Part shown: in pieces, positions 26,575 through 35,423 of the stretch | How the letters are laid out: each line of letters starts with the position of its first letter | Position numbering within the stretch: position 1 is the stretch's first letter | Source of the DNA: CBDHDN01 sp965261585 | Lineage (GTDB): Bacteria > Pseudomonadota > Alphaproteobacteria > UBA6615 | Direction of reading: 5' to 3' | DNA: 64,000 bases | Assembly: GCA_965261585.1 (NCBI GenBank) | Contig: CBDHDN010000043.1 | Coordinates: 1 to 64,000, forward strand | Notes under the pieces: model-generated | What the model was told of the DNA's origin: nothing | What the model saw: the letters and a program-made list of their open reading frames with translations, nothing else | Databases searched by the model: none | Program-made: the position numbers and the translations under genes

Positions 26575-27489
26575 CTAGGTCAGGCGGGTCCCGGGCAGTA
26601 CCGGCTGGCCGCGCAGAAACTTGTCCGCCGCCATCGGCGCCTTGCCCGCCCGTTGCAGGTTCAGCAGGCGGAGCGCGCCGTCGCCGCAGGCAACCGCCAG
26701 GGCGGCGTCGACGATCGTGCCGGGCGCCGCGCCGTCCGCCCCGTCGACGGCCTCGGCCGCCAGGACCTTTAGGCGCTGGCCGCCTAGTTCGCACCAGGCG
26801 CCCGGCCATGGGGTAAACGCCCGGACCTGCCGTGCCAGCGCCGCGGCCGTGCGGGTCCAGTCGAGGCGCCCCTCGGCGCGCGACAGCTTCGCGGCGTAGG
26901 TGGCACCCGCGGGTTGCGGCAACGCGGTCAAGCGTCCTTCCGCAAGCCCGGCCAGGGCCTCGACGATCAGCGCCGCGCCGAGTGCGGCGAGCGTATCGTG
27001 CAGCGTGCCGCCGGTTGCGTCGCCCGTGATCGGCACGGCGCGGGTCAGCAGGATCGGCCCGTTGTCGAGCCCGGCGTCCATCTGCATGATCGTAATGCCG
27101 GTCGTATCGTCGCCGGCCAGGATGGCGCGCTGGATCGGCGCGGCGCCGCGCCAGCGCGGCAGCAGCGAGGCGTGGATGTTGAGGCAGCCGAGCCGCGGCG
27201 CCGCCAGCACGGCCGGCGGCAGGATCAGGCCGTAGGCGACGACGACGCCGGCGTCGAGGTCGAGCGCGGCGAAGTCCGTTACCGTGCCGCCATCGAGGCG
27301 CGCCGGCGTATGCACGGACCAGCCGTGGCCCGCGGCACTACGCTGCACCGGCGACGGCCGCGGCTTGAGCCCACGGCCGCTCGGGCGCGGCGGCTGGGCA
27401 TAGACCCGCACGATCGTGTGGCCGGCCTCCGCCAGCGCCGCCAGCGCCGGCACCGCGAAATCGGGCGTGCCGAAGAAGGCTAGGCGCAT
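26575..27489 (-). CDS. fmt: methionyl-tRNA formyltransferase
   Basis: The 304-residue protein starts at 27489 (MRLAFFGTPDF). It has the folate-site motif SLLPRWRGAAPIQRAI, then GITIMQMDAGLDNGPIL, and a C-terminal OB-like domain. It formylates initiator Met-tRNA with 10-formyl-THF. The stop codon TAG at 26577-26575 lies 1 bp from the end of ISNCY copy 2, so the insertion just missed the gene. def lies 245 bp upstream on the same strand and truA is displaced 8.4 kb downstream by the island. Confidence 0.96.
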   Translation of the reverse strand: MRLAFFGTPDFAVPALAALAEAGHTIVRVYAQPPRPSGRGLKPRPSPVQRSAAGHGWSVHTPARLDGGTVTDFAALDLDAGVVVAYGLILPPAVLAAPRLGCLNIHASLLPRWRGAAPIQRAILAGDDTTGITIMQMDAGLDNGPILLTRAVPITGDATGGTLHDTLAALGAALIVEALAGLAEGRLTALPQPAGATYAAKLSRAEGRLDWTRTAAALARQVRAFTPWPGAWCELGGQRLKVLAAEAVDGADGAAPGTIVDAALAVACGDGALRLLNLQRAGKAPMAADKFLRGQPVLPGTRLT

Positions 27490-27528
27490 GGTGTGCTCGC
27501 TGTCGCACTTAGCGCGGGGCCCGTGAGA

Positions 27529-27646
27529 CACCCTTCGACAAGCTCAGGGTGAGGCGTCGTTGGGACGGGGACCTCATGCTGAGATTGTCCACGCAGGAGG
27601 GCCTCCGCCCACGAACACCTCACCCTGAGCCTGTCGAAGGGTGTGG
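27529..27646. repeat. inverted pair of REP-like repeats between fmt and def
   Basis: CACCCTTCGACAAGCTCAGG at 27529-27548 and its inverse CTGAGCCTGTCGAAGGGTG at about 27625-27643 can pair across a 70-bp loop. They are the same family as the cluster after argB. They fill most of the 245-bp gap between fmt and def, where no gene is seen. Confidence 0.8.
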
Positions 27647-27734
27647 CGGTGAGTAGCCGCGGAAGGTCTTGGCCCGCGCCTCCATCATGCCTCATCGCAC
27701 TCGGCAAGCCGGCCCGACCGCGCTGGGGCCACGG

Positions 27735-28262
27735 CTATTCAGCGGCGGCCTTCACGTCCTGGCGCTTCGTCTTCCGCATCTTGCGCAGGATGATGCCGCG
27801 GCGCAGGACCGAGATGTGGTCGACGAACAGGATGCCGTCCAGGTGGTCGTATTCGTGCTGGATGCAGGTCGCGAGCAGGCCCTCGGCCGCGACCTCGCGG
27901 ATCTCGTTCTCGTGGTCGAGGTAGCGCACGCGGATGCGCTCGGCCCGCTCCACCTCGGCGTACTGCTCGGGGAAGCTGAGGCAGCCCTCCTCATAGAGCG
28001 CGCGCTCGTCTGACAGCGTAATGATTTCCGGATTGGCCATGCGCAGGGACTTCTGCTCCGCGCCGTCGCGCACCGCATCGACGACGATGATGCGCCGGTG
28101 GTCGCCGACCTGGGGCGCCGACAGGCCGACGCCGGGCGCGGCGTACATCGTCTCCAGCATATCGTCCATCAGCCGGCGCACGGCGTCGTCGACCCGCTCG
28201 ACCGGCTTGCAGACGATTTTCAGCCGCGCGTCCGGCGCAAGGATGATCGGCAGCCTGGCCAT
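27735..28262 (-). CDS. def: peptide deformylase
   Basis: The 175-residue protein starts at 28262. It contains all three deformylase motifs: GVGLSAPQVG, EEGCLSFP and QHEYDHLDG, with the metal-binding Cys and two His plus the catalytic Glu. It removes the N-formyl group added by Fmt. It is grouped with fmt on the reverse strand and divergent from rmuC, with 112 bp between start codons. Confidence 0.96.
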   Translation of the reverse strand: MARLPIILAPDARLKIVCKPVERVDDAVRRLMDDMLETMYAAPGVGLSAPQVGDHRRIIVVDAVRDGAEQKSLRMANPEIITLSDERALYEEGCLSFPEQYAEVERAERIRVRYLDHENEIREVAAEGLLATCIQHEYDHLDGILFVDHISVLRRGIILRKMRKTKRQDVKAAAE

Positions 28263-28356
28263 GGCAGCGTAGGTATGGGCTGGCGCCGGGGCCGTCAAGG
28301 GCGCACCGGCGCGCCTGGAAATGGTAGAATCGCGGCCGCGACTCGGGGGGCGGAAA

Positions 28357-28367
28357 GGGGGGGGGGG
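28357..28367 (+). repeat. run of eleven G upstream of rmuC
   Basis: The homopolymer GGGGGGGGGGG ends 7 bp before the rmuC ATG and occupies the ribosome-binding-site position (AAAG then eleven G). Such a run is prone to slippage during replication and to miscalling during sequencing. Confidence 0.9.
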
Positions 28368-28374
28368 TGCATCC

Positions 28375-29496
28375 ATGCAGACAGCGCTGCTGGCAATCGT
28401 GGCCGCCGCGGCCGTCGTCATCGCCGCCGCCGTGGTCCGGCGGCTGCTGCGCAGCGAGCGCGGCCAGGCTGGCGAGTTGGCCGGCGAGCTGGCCGGGCGG
28501 CTGAGCCAGCTGACCGAGGCCAGCGCCGCCGCCCAGGCGCAGCTGGCCGAGCGCCTGCAGGCGCAGGAGCGGGCACTTGCCCGCAGCCTGGACGAGCGCC
28601 TCGGCGACGTCACGAAGCGGGTCAACGAGGCGCTCGACAAGGCCAGCACCCAGCAGCGCTCGACCCTGGACGATTTGAAGGAGCGGCTGGTCAAGATCGA
28701 CGTGGCCCAGCGCAACATCACCGAGCTGTCGAGCCAGGTTGTCGGCCTGCAGGACATCCTGGCCAACAAGCAGGCGCGCGGCGCGTTCGGCGAGATCCAG
28801 CTGCGCGACCTCGTCGAGGCGGTGCTGCCGCCGTCGGCCTATGCCTTCCAGGTGACCCTGACGAACAACAAGCGGGTCGACTGCCTGCTGCACCTGCCGC
28901 TGCCGCCGGGGCCGATCTGCATCGACGCCAAGTTTCCGCTGGAGTCCTACCGCGCGCTGATCGCAGCGCGCGACGAGGCGGCGACGAAGGAGGCGACGCG
29001 CCTGTTCGCGGCCGACGTGCTGCGCCACGTGCGCGACATCGCCGAGAAATACATCATCGCCGGTGAGACGGCCGAGGCGGCACTGATGTTCCTGCCCTCG
29101 GAGGCGGTCTATGCGGAGCTGCACGCGCGCTTTCCCGATGTCGTCGAGAAGTCCTTCCGGGCGCACGTCTTCATCGTCTCGCCGACGACGCTGTGGGCGA
29201 CGCTCAACACCGTGCGCGCGGTGATGAAGGACGTGCGCATGCGCGAGGCCGCCGGCCACATTCAGACCGAAGTGCACCACCTGCTGGACGACGTGGTCCG
29301 CCTCGACAAGCGGGTCTACAACCTGCAGCGCCACTTTCAGACGGCCGAGACCGACATGCGCGAGATCCGCATTACGACCGAGAAGATCACCAAACGCAGC
29401 GGCCGCATCGAGGACCTGCAGCTCGACGACGTGCCCCACGAGCCCGAGGTGACAGCGTTCCCGGCACCCGCCGCCCGCGCCATCGGGCGCGAGTAG
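28375..29496 (+). CDS. rmuC: DNA recombination protein RmuC homologue
   Basis: The 373-residue protein has an N-terminal membrane-spanning helix (residues 3-22), then a long coiled coil (about 25-110). The RmuC nuclease-like domain follows, with ARGAFGEIQLRDLVE, CIDAKFPLESYRAL and AEAALMFLPSEAVYAEL. RmuC limits inversions between short inverted repeats in E. coli. That is of interest here because the window is rich in inverted repeats. The start at 28375 is directly downstream of a G11 tract. Confidence 0.92.
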   Translation: MQTALLAIVAAAAVVIAAAVVRRLLRSERGQAGELAGELAGRLSQLTEASAAAQAQLAERLQAQERALARSLDERLGDVTKRVNEALDKASTQQRSTLDDLKERLVKIDVAQRNITELSSQVVGLQDILANKQARGAFGEIQLRDLVEAVLPPSAYAFQVTLTNNKRVDCLLHLPLPPGPICIDAKFPLESYRALIAARDEAATKEATRLFAADVLRHVRDIAEKYIIAGETAEAALMFLPSEAVYAELHARFPDVVEKSFRAHVFIVSPTTLWATLNTVRAVMKDVRMREAAGHIQTEVHHLLDDVVRLDKRVYNLQRHFQTAETDMREIRITTEKITKRSGRIEDLQLDDVPHEPEVTAFPAPAARAIGRE

Positions 29497-29581
29497 GGCG
29501 AGGGGCCTCACCGTCCGAACCTCGGCGGCGGCGGTGCCAAGGCTCGGCGGGACCCGGCGCGGGTGACGCCCCACAGGCCCG

Positions 29582-30559
29582 CTAGCGCATGGTGCCGATG
29601 GACATGCGCATCAGGTAGCGCTGGGCGAACAGGAACAGGAACAGGCTGGGCATCATGTAGAACAGGGCGACGGCGGGCGCGTTGCCGGTGAAGAACAGAT
29701 AAAGGCTCATCGTCCAGCTCGTATTGCGGATCAGGAAGGTGAGCACGAAGATGTACTCCTCCCAACCGCGGATGAAGGCGAACACCGCGACCACGGCGAT
29801 CCCCGGCACGACCTGCGGCAGCACGATGCGCACGAACGCCTGGCGCCGCGAGGCGCCGTCGACGATGGCGCTCATCTCGATCTCCCACGGCACGGCGTCG
29901 AAGAATCCCTTCATGATGAAGATCGCGAACGGCAGCTCGAACGCCACGAGCACGAAGACCACGCCGACCAGGCGGTCGATCAGCCCGGCGTACGCCGCCA
30001 TCAGGAACAGCGGGATGAGCAGCGTCATCACCGGGAACGCGTGCAGCGTCAACAGCGCGCCGAACATCAACCGGCGTCCGGGGAACCGGAAGCGCGACAG
30101 GTAGTAGCCGGCGAGCGAGGAGATGGCGACGACCAGCACCGTCTCGGTCCCCGCCAGATAGAGCGAGTTCGCGAATGCGCCCCACACCGACGGGGCGGTG
30201 GCGAACGGCGGCTCGATGAGGAAGCGGAAGTTGCGGAGATGCAGGTCGGACCCGATCAGCACAGCCAGCGCGACGACCGCCGCCAGCGTGATGACCAAAT
30301 AGCCGATAACGGCATCGCGCCGGCCCTTTGCACGCGCCGGCCACAGCCAGATCGCCGCGGCGACGCCCGTGAGCACGGCCGTCGTGCGCCATAGGACCAC
30401 AGGGTCGCCCGACGAGAACGACCGCGTCACGAGCCAGACATAGGGGATCAGCAGGGGCACCGAGACGGCCACGAGAAAGCCGTAGAGCGCCGCCGTCTTG
30501 CCCCGCCGGCGCCGCCGCCCGCGCGCGGCCAGGCGTTCCCAGCCGGCGGCGGTGGTCAT
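29582..30559 (-). CDS. carbohydrate-type ABC transporter permease (MalG-like), orphan
   Basis: The 325-residue protein has a binding-protein-dependent permease domain. The EAA loop is EIEMSAIVDGASRRQAFVRIVLPQ, preceded by SSLAGYYLSRFRFPGRR. It has about six core membrane helices plus two extra hydrophobic segments near residues 55-110. It is like the MalG/UgpE subunit of sugar importers. No substrate-binding protein, partner permease or ATPase lies nearby, so it is either an orphan or the remains of an operon. Upstream 30560-30693 holds only a short repeat. Confidence 0.85.
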   Translation of the reverse strand: MTTAAGWERLAARGRRRRRGKTAALYGFLVAVSVPLLIPYVWLVTRSFSSGDPVVLWRTTAVLTGVAAAIWLWPARAKGRRDAVIGYLVITLAAVVALAVLIGSDLHLRNFRFLIEPPFATAPSVWGAFANSLYLAGTETVLVVAISSLAGYYLSRFRFPGRRLMFGALLTLHAFPVMTLLIPLFLMAAYAGLIDRLVGVVFVLVAFELPFAIFIMKGFFDAVPWEIEMSAIVDGASRRQAFVRIVLPQVVPGIAVVAVFAFIRGWEEYIFVLTFLIRNTSWTMSLYLFFTGNAPAVALFYMMPSLFLFLFAQRYLMRMSIGTMR

Positions 30560-30630
30560 GGCCCGGCGGCTCCTCCGAATCCGAGAGCAAGACAGCCCAT
30601 TGACCCCGGATCAAGTCCGACGCTTCGAGA

Positions 30631-30662
30631 CCTCTGTGTCTCTGTGCCTCTGTGGTTCGGAC
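30631..30662. repeat. short repeat of the ACCACAGAGGCACAGAG family
   Basis: CCTCTGTGTCTCTGTGCCTC followed by TGTGGTTCG. This is the reverse orientation of a motif that recurs at 32761-32785, 47696-47725, 47845-47875, 50472-50500, 51435-51460 and 51540-51570, always between genes. Confidence 0.8.
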
Positions 30663-30693
30663 TTCGCCAGCGATGGTCGTGCATGGCCGCTGG

Positions 30694-32117
30694 CTAGCGC
30701 CGTTCGATGCGGACGCGGTAGCTGAGCTCGGAGGTGCCGGCGGCGGGGACGGCAACCTGCCATTTCGGCTGGAACGCCGATTCCGCGAAATGGGGCTGGC
30801 TCTCGTCGAGGATACGCCAGTTGCCGGCCATGGTCTCGACGACGTCGACAGTGACGGCAGCGGCACCGGCGTTGCGCAGGACGATGCGTTGCGCCGACTC
30901 GATGATCACGCCGCGCTGGCCCTCCCGCCGGAAGTCGTCGACAAAGCGGCGCGCCGTCACATCGAACGCGCGGCCGTAGTCGAGCACCGCCGCTTCGCCC
31001 ACCGGCAGCGCCGCCATGGCCGCGGCGCCGAGGAACTCGGTGCGGCCCCGCGGCCCCGGCCCGTAGACACGTACCGCGCCGGCCGGCAGCAGCGTGCCGA
31101 CATCCGCCCAATTCGTGAGCGTCAGCCGGACCGCGACCGCGACCGGCTGCGACAGCCCGCGCGTGCCCAGGAACGGCGCCCCGTCGAGCCGATAGGTTCG
31201 CGTCGCCGGCAGGGTCAGGCGGTCGACCAGGGCGAGCCGCTGCGTCTGGCCGGGCATCAGGGAGACCGGGCGCGCCAGCTCGAACAGCTGGTAGGCATCG
31301 ACGGCGCCAGGGGCCGGCGCTGCCGTCGCCGCCCCGAACGCCCGCACCTGCGCGCGATCCCCCGCAGCGGCCGGACCGAGTCGAACTGCACCTGCCCGGC
31401 CAGCAGCGTCACCGCGGCGTCGGGGAACGCAACGGCGGTGTCGTTGCGCACGTTGGCCCAGCCGTGCAGCTGCGCCACCTCGGCCGCGTCATCCAGGACC
31501 ACGACATAGTCGGCGCGCCAGCCGAGCCCATGGGTCAGATAGGTGAGCTCGACCGTGCGGCTGCCCGACCCGGGCACCGTCACGTCCGCCGACACGACGG
31601 GCTCGCTCCGCAACCGGGCCGGCACGTCGTCGAACACCAGGCGCCCCGGAATGCCGGCCCCCGGAACGCCGGTCTCGATACGGTCGCCGACGCGCAGCAC
31701 GACGCCCGCGGTCGCGGCCAGCACCTCGGCCACCTCGACACGCTCCTCACCGGTCTCGGGGTTCTCGCGGGTCAGCCGCACCGTCCCGCCGACCGCGGCG
31801 CGCAACAGGCTCTCCGGCGTCAACAGCTCGCCATCGTGGACCATGGCGTGCACGTCCAGCGGCTGCCCGTCCAGCGCCACCAGCTCTAACGTGTCGACGA
31901 TCAGCGATTCGCTGACCCCGGCGAACAGCATGCGCACATCGCCGGCGGCCAGGGCAGCCGTGCGTCGGTCGCGCACGAAAGCCAGCGCCTGCTGGTAGAC
32001 GGTGATCGACAGACCCGATTGCGTGGCCGGCGTAGCGTCCTGGGCACCGGCGGGGCTCGCCACCGCGCCGATTGCCACGAGCCATGCCAGCGACAAGCGC
32101 GTCCGCAATCCGGTCAT
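30694..32117 (-). pseudogene. DUF4139 domain-containing secreted protein, one-base frameshift
   Basis: The N-terminal frame starts at 32117 with a signal peptide (MTGLRTRLSLAWLVAIGAVA...AGA). It continues through LTYLTHGLGWRADYVVVLDD, a DUF4139 hallmark. It slips at a run of five C (31359-31363). The C-terminal frame (VDAYQLFELARPVSLMPGQTQRLALVD to VRIERR) continues the domain. Adding one base restores 474 residues with no stop. The family is exported and of unknown function. It could be a real mutation or a homopolymer sequencing error. Confidence 0.8.
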
Positions 32118-32131
32118 GGCCGATACTCCTG

Positions 32132-32725
32132 TCATATTGGCCGGCGCGCCTTCAGCGCCGCCGTCAGCGTGCCGTCATCGAGATAGTCGAGCTCGCCGCC
32201 CACCGGCACCCCGTGCGCAAGCCGCGAGACGGCGACGTCCAGGCCCTCCAGACGCTCGGTGATGTAGTGGGCCGTGGTCTGGCCGGCGACGGTGGCGTTG
32301 GTCGCCAGGATGACCTCGCCGACCCCAGCCTCGCCGGCCCGGGCGACGAGCCGGCCGATGTTCAGATCCTCGGGCCCGACGCCGTCGAGCGCCGACAGCG
32401 TGCCGCCCAGCACGTGGTAGACACCGCGATAGGCGCCCGTGCGCTCCAGCGCCCACAGATCGGCGACGTCCTCGACGACACAGATCGTCGCGCGCTGGCG
32501 GCGCTCGTCGCGACAGATCGAGCACGGGTCGGCCGTGTCCAGGCTGCCGCAGACGCCGCAGGTCGTGATCGCCTCGGCCGCCCGCGTCAGCGCCGTCGTC
32601 AGCGGCTGCATCAGCTGCGCCTTGCGCTTCAGCAGGTGCAGGACGGCGCGCCGCGCCGAGCGCGGGCCGAGGCCGGGCAGCCTGGCCAGCTGTTCGATCA
32701 ACCGCTCGATCTCGGGCGCGGACAT
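32132..32725 (-). CDS. recR: recombination mediator protein RecR
   Basis: The 197-residue protein has an N-terminal helix-hairpin-helix (LARLPGLGPRSARRAVLHLL), a four-cysteine zinc finger (CGVCGSLDTADPCSIC) and a Toprim domain (ICVVEDVADLWALERTGAYRG; HVLGGTLSALDGVGPEDL). It works with RecO/RecF to load RecA at gaps. The start at 32725 gives the usual length. It belongs to the dnaX-ybaB-recR set, separated from ybaB by 222 bp of repeat-bearing sequence. Confidence 0.96.
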   Translation of the reverse strand: MSAPEIERLIEQLARLPGLGPRSARRAVLHLLKRKAQLMQPLTTALTRAAEAITTCGVCGSLDTADPCSICRDERRQRATICVVEDVADLWALERTGAYRGVYHVLGGTLSALDGVGPEDLNIGRLVARAGEAGVGEVILATNATVAGQTTAHYITERLEGLDVAVSRLAHGVPVGGELDYLDDGTLTAALKARRPI

Positions 32726-32760
32726 GGCGGGTGCGTCGGCGGGAAGGCGCTGGGCTAAGG

Positions 32761-32912
32761 GTGAACCACAGAGGCACACAGGCACAGCGAGCCATCGGGC
32801 GCGTTGCCGCGCCCGTACCCCTCACCCTGAGCCTGTCGAAGGGTCTCGTGGAGTGTCGCGCCGAGCGGAGGGGCACCCGTGGCAATCATGCTTCGACAAG
32901 CTCAGCATGAGG
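32761..32912. repeat. mixed repeats between ybaB and recR
   Basis: GAACCACAGAGGCACACAGG lies at 32763-32782. CTCACCCTGAGCCTGTCGAA lies at 32820-32839 and CTTCGACAAGCTCAGCATGA at 32890-32909; the last two form an inverted pair. Both intergenic repeat families of this window therefore meet in one 150-bp stretch. No gene is visible. Confidence 0.75.
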
Positions 32913-32947
32913 ATCTTTTCGGGGCTTCCGGGCGCGGGGCAGCAACA

Positions 32948-33271
32948 TCAGAACGGCAGCTTGAAGCCGGGGGGCAGTTGCAGGCCGCCGGTCACGTTCT
33001 GCATCTCCTCGGCAACGCGGGCATCGACGCGGGACTTGGCGTCGGCGTGGGCGGCGACGATCAGGTCTTCGAGCATCTCGGGCTCGGCCGGGTCGATCAG
33101 CGTCGGGTCGACCTTGAGGCGCTTGAGCACGCCCTTGCCGTTCAGGGTCACGGTGACCATACCGCCGCCGGCAACGCCGTCGATCTCGACCTGGGCGACC
33201 TTCTCCTGCATCTCGGCCATCTTTTCCTGCATGGCCTGGGCCTGTTTCATCAGTTGGCCAAGGTTCTTCAT
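32948..33271 (-). CDS. YbaB/EbfC family nucleoid-associated protein
   Basis: The 107-residue protein has LGQLMKQAQAMQEKMAEMQEKV (coiled coil) followed by VTVTLNGKGVLKRLKVDP and a GLQLPPGFKLPF C-terminus, all typical of YbaB/EbfC. It is a dimeric DNA-binding protein found beside dnaX and recR in most bacteria. The ATG at 33271 overlaps the dnaX stop by 4 bp. Confidence 0.95.
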   Translation of the reverse strand: MKNLGQLMKQAQAMQEKMAEMQEKVAQVEIDGVAGGGMVTVTLNGKGVLKRLKVDPTLIDPAEPEMLEDLIVAAHADAKSRVDARVAEEMQNVTGGLQLPPGFKLPF

Positions 33272-35202
33272 CGGTCATCCCCTAAGTAGTCGTCGTCATC
33301 AACGTCGTCATCGCTCGGGTCCGCCGCCGGCGCCGCAGCGACGGGCAGCGGCCGCACCTGCTCGATCCGGGCACCGGGGAACGCCGCCAGCACCGCCTGC
33401 ACGACCGGGTCCTGCGCGGCCGCGGTGGTGCGCGACGCCACGGCGGCGCGGTCCTGTTCCGCCAATGTGGGCGCGCCGGGCCGCTCGGCCACGCTGACCG
33501 TCCAGTGGCTGCCGCACCACTCTCGCAGGCGCCGCAGCACCTGGCCGCTGAGATCGCGCGGCGCCGCCTCGGTCACGCGGATCTCCAGCCGCCCGGGCTC
33601 GAACGCGACGAGGTGCACGTTGGTGTAGAGGTGATTGCGCAGCTGCGCTTCCCGGCGCGTGCCGAACAGCGCCACGAGGGCACGGAAGTCCTCGGGATCG
33701 GGCGCCAATGCCGCTTCCGCGCGCACCGCCGGCACGGCAGCGGCCTGCGGCGGCACCTCCAGTGGCGCCGGCTCAGCGACAGCCCGCGGCGGCGCCGCGC
33801 CACCGCCAACCGCGAGCGCCGGGCGCGGCGGCGCGGTCTCGACCGGCGCAGTCTCGACTGGCTCCGTCTCGGCCGCCGCGGCGGGCCGATCGGCCGCTTC
33901 GCCGGCGTCGGTCAGGCGCCTGATCAGCTCGCCGGGCGGCGGCAGCGTGCTGGCATAGGCCAGCCGCACCAGCACCATCTCCACGGCCGATAATGCGATC
34001 GGCGCCGCTTGGACCTCGCTCAGGCCCTTGAGCAGCAGCTGCCAGGCCCGCGTCAGCACCGGCACGGACAGCCGCTCGGCCATCTCGCTGGCGCGCCTGG
34101 CCTCGACCTCGGAGATCGCCTCGGCGGCATCGGCGGCGGGCGCGATCTTGCGCCGCGTCAGCGCGTGCACCAGCTCGGTCAGGTCCTGCAGCACGACCAG
34201 CGGCTCGGCCCCGGCCGCGTAGAGCGCCGACAGCTGTGCGAGCGCCGCCCCAACGTCGCCGGCCATCACCACGTCCAGCAGGTCGTAGATCTGGGTCGCG
34301 TCGGCGAGGCCGAGCATCGCCCGCACCTGATCCGCCGTGATCGTGCCGGTACCGTGGGCGATCGCCTGGTCGAGCAGCGACTGGCCGTCGCGCACCGAAC
34401 CGTCGGCGGCGCGCACGAGGAGGCGCAGCGCCTCGGGCTCCGGCACAGCGCCCTCGGCCGCGGCGATCCCGGCCAGGTTCTCAGCCAGCGCCGCCTCGCC
34501 GACGCGGCGCAAATCGAAGCGCTGACAGCGCGACAGTACGGTCAGCGGCACCTTGCGGACCTCGGTCGTCGCGAAGATGAACTTGGCGTGCTCCGGCGGC
34601 TCCTCCAGCGTCTTCAGCAGCGCGTTGAAGGCGTTGCGCGAGAGCATGTGCACTTCGTCGATGATGTAGACCTTGTAGCGCGCGGCGACCGGCCGGTAGC
34701 GCACACCGTCGAGGATCTCACGAATGTCGTCGACGCCGGTGCGGCTGGCGGCGTCCATCTCCATCACGTCGACATGGCGGTCATGGGCGATGTCGACGCA
34801 GTTGCGGCAGACGCCGCACGGGCTGACCGTCGGCCCGCCGGCGCCGTCGGGCCCGCTGCAGTTCAGACCCTTGGCGATGATGCGCGCGGTCGTCGTCTTG
34901 CCGATGCCGCGCACACCGGTCAGGATGAACGCATGGGCGACGCGGCCGGTCGCGAACGCGTTCGTCAGCGTGCGCACCATGGCGTCCTGGCCGATCAGCT
35001 GGTCGAACGTCATCGGCCGGTACTTGCGCGCGAACACGCGGTAGTCGGCGCCGCCTGCCGCCGGCTCGGCAGCAGCGGGCGCCGCCGCGTCGCCACCGAG
35101 GAAGCTGGCCTGGTTGGGATCGTCGATGGTCGGACTGCCGGCGCCGGGATCGACCTCGGGCACGGCCACATCGTCGTCGGGACGCTCGCTCATCGCTACC
35201 AT
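33268..35202 (-). CDS. dnaX: DNA polymerase III subunit gamma/tau
   Basis: The 644-residue protein has a Walker A motif in GVRGIGKTTTAR. A zinc module follows (CSGPDGAGGPTVSPCGVCRNC), then Walker B/DEVH (YIIDEVHMLS) and the sensor TTEVRKVPLTVLSRCQRFDLRR. It is the clamp-loader ATPase that assembles the replicase. An alphaproteobacterial N-terminal extension of about 50 residues precedes the ATPase. Residues 395-640 are the tau-like tail. The ATG at 35202 follows GAGG; ATG 35193 is an alternative start. No A-rich slippery site for a gamma form was seen. Confidence 0.95.
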   Translation of the reverse strand: MVAMSERPDDDVAVPEVDPGAGSPTIDDPNQASFLGGDAAAPAAAEPAAGGADYRVFARKYRPMTFDQLIGQDAMVRTLTNAFATGRVAHAFILTGVRGIGKTTTARIIAKGLNCSGPDGAGGPTVSPCGVCRNCVDIAHDRHVDVMEMDAASRTGVDDIREILDGVRYRPVAARYKVYIIDEVHMLSRNAFNALLKTLEEPPEHAKFIFATTEVRKVPLTVLSRCQRFDLRRVGEAALAENLAGIAAAEGAVPEPEALRLLVRAADGSVRDGQSLLDQAIAHGTGTITADQVRAMLGLADATQIYDLLDVVMAGDVGAALAQLSALYAAGAEPLVVLQDLTELVHALTRRKIAPAADAAEAISEVEARRASEMAERLSVPVLTRAWQLLLKGLSEVQAAPIALSAVEMVLVRLAYASTLPPPGELIRRLTDAGEAADRPAAAAETEPVETAPVETAPPRPALAVGGGAAPPRAVAEPAPLEVPPQAAAVPAVRAEAALAPDPEDFRALVALFGTRREAQLRNHLYTNVHLVAFEPGRLEIRVTEAAPRDLSGQVLRRLREWCGSHWTVSVAERPGAPTLAEQDRAAVASRTTAAAQDPVVQAVLAAFPGARIEQVRPLPVAAAPAADPSDDDVDDDDYLGDDR

Positions 35203-35218
35203 GGTCCTCGGGTCGAGT

Positions 35219-35314
35219 AGGAGACCGGTTGAATGCGACCCGAGCAGAACTCGTTACGGCTGCTTCCTTCCGGATCTGACCGGGTTGGCGAGACGCCCGT
35301 CCGCCCGGCCTCCC
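35219..35314 (-). ncRNA. ffs: signal recognition particle RNA (4.5S, small bacterial type)
   Basis: The reverse strand contains GGTCAGATCCGGAAGGAAGC followed by AGCC (about 35279-35256), the universally conserved SRP RNA apical loop bound by Ffh. The flanks GGGAGGCCGG (5') and CCGGTCTCCT (3') pair to close the hairpin, giving about 96 nt. It lies immediately upstream of dnaX, the usual place in this class. Confidence 0.93.
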
Positions 35315-35320
35315 GCTCGC

Positions 35321-35326
35321 ACTATA
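35321..35326 (-). promoter_or_regulatory. -10 element of the SRP RNA promoter
   Basis: On the reverse strand TATAGT lies 6 bp upstream of the predicted RNA 5' end, in otherwise GC-rich sequence. A clear -35 box was not identified. Confidence 0.55.
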
Positions 35327-35423
35327 TCAGATCGCTCGGCGCGAGGAACAACGGGCGCACACTCCGCACCCGCCGCATGCCGGCATTTGCGCCGAGGCTG
35401 GGCGATGTGACAATTTGGCCGCC

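Noticed and set aside
28357..28367. Starting rmuC upstream of the G11 tract at 28321
   Set aside because: The upstream codons give a low-complexity GGGG stretch before a normal membrane anchor; ATG 28375 is the better start.
33268..35202. Programmed frameshift producing a gamma form of DnaX
   Set aside because: No A-rich slippery heptamer or stem-loop seen in the gene.
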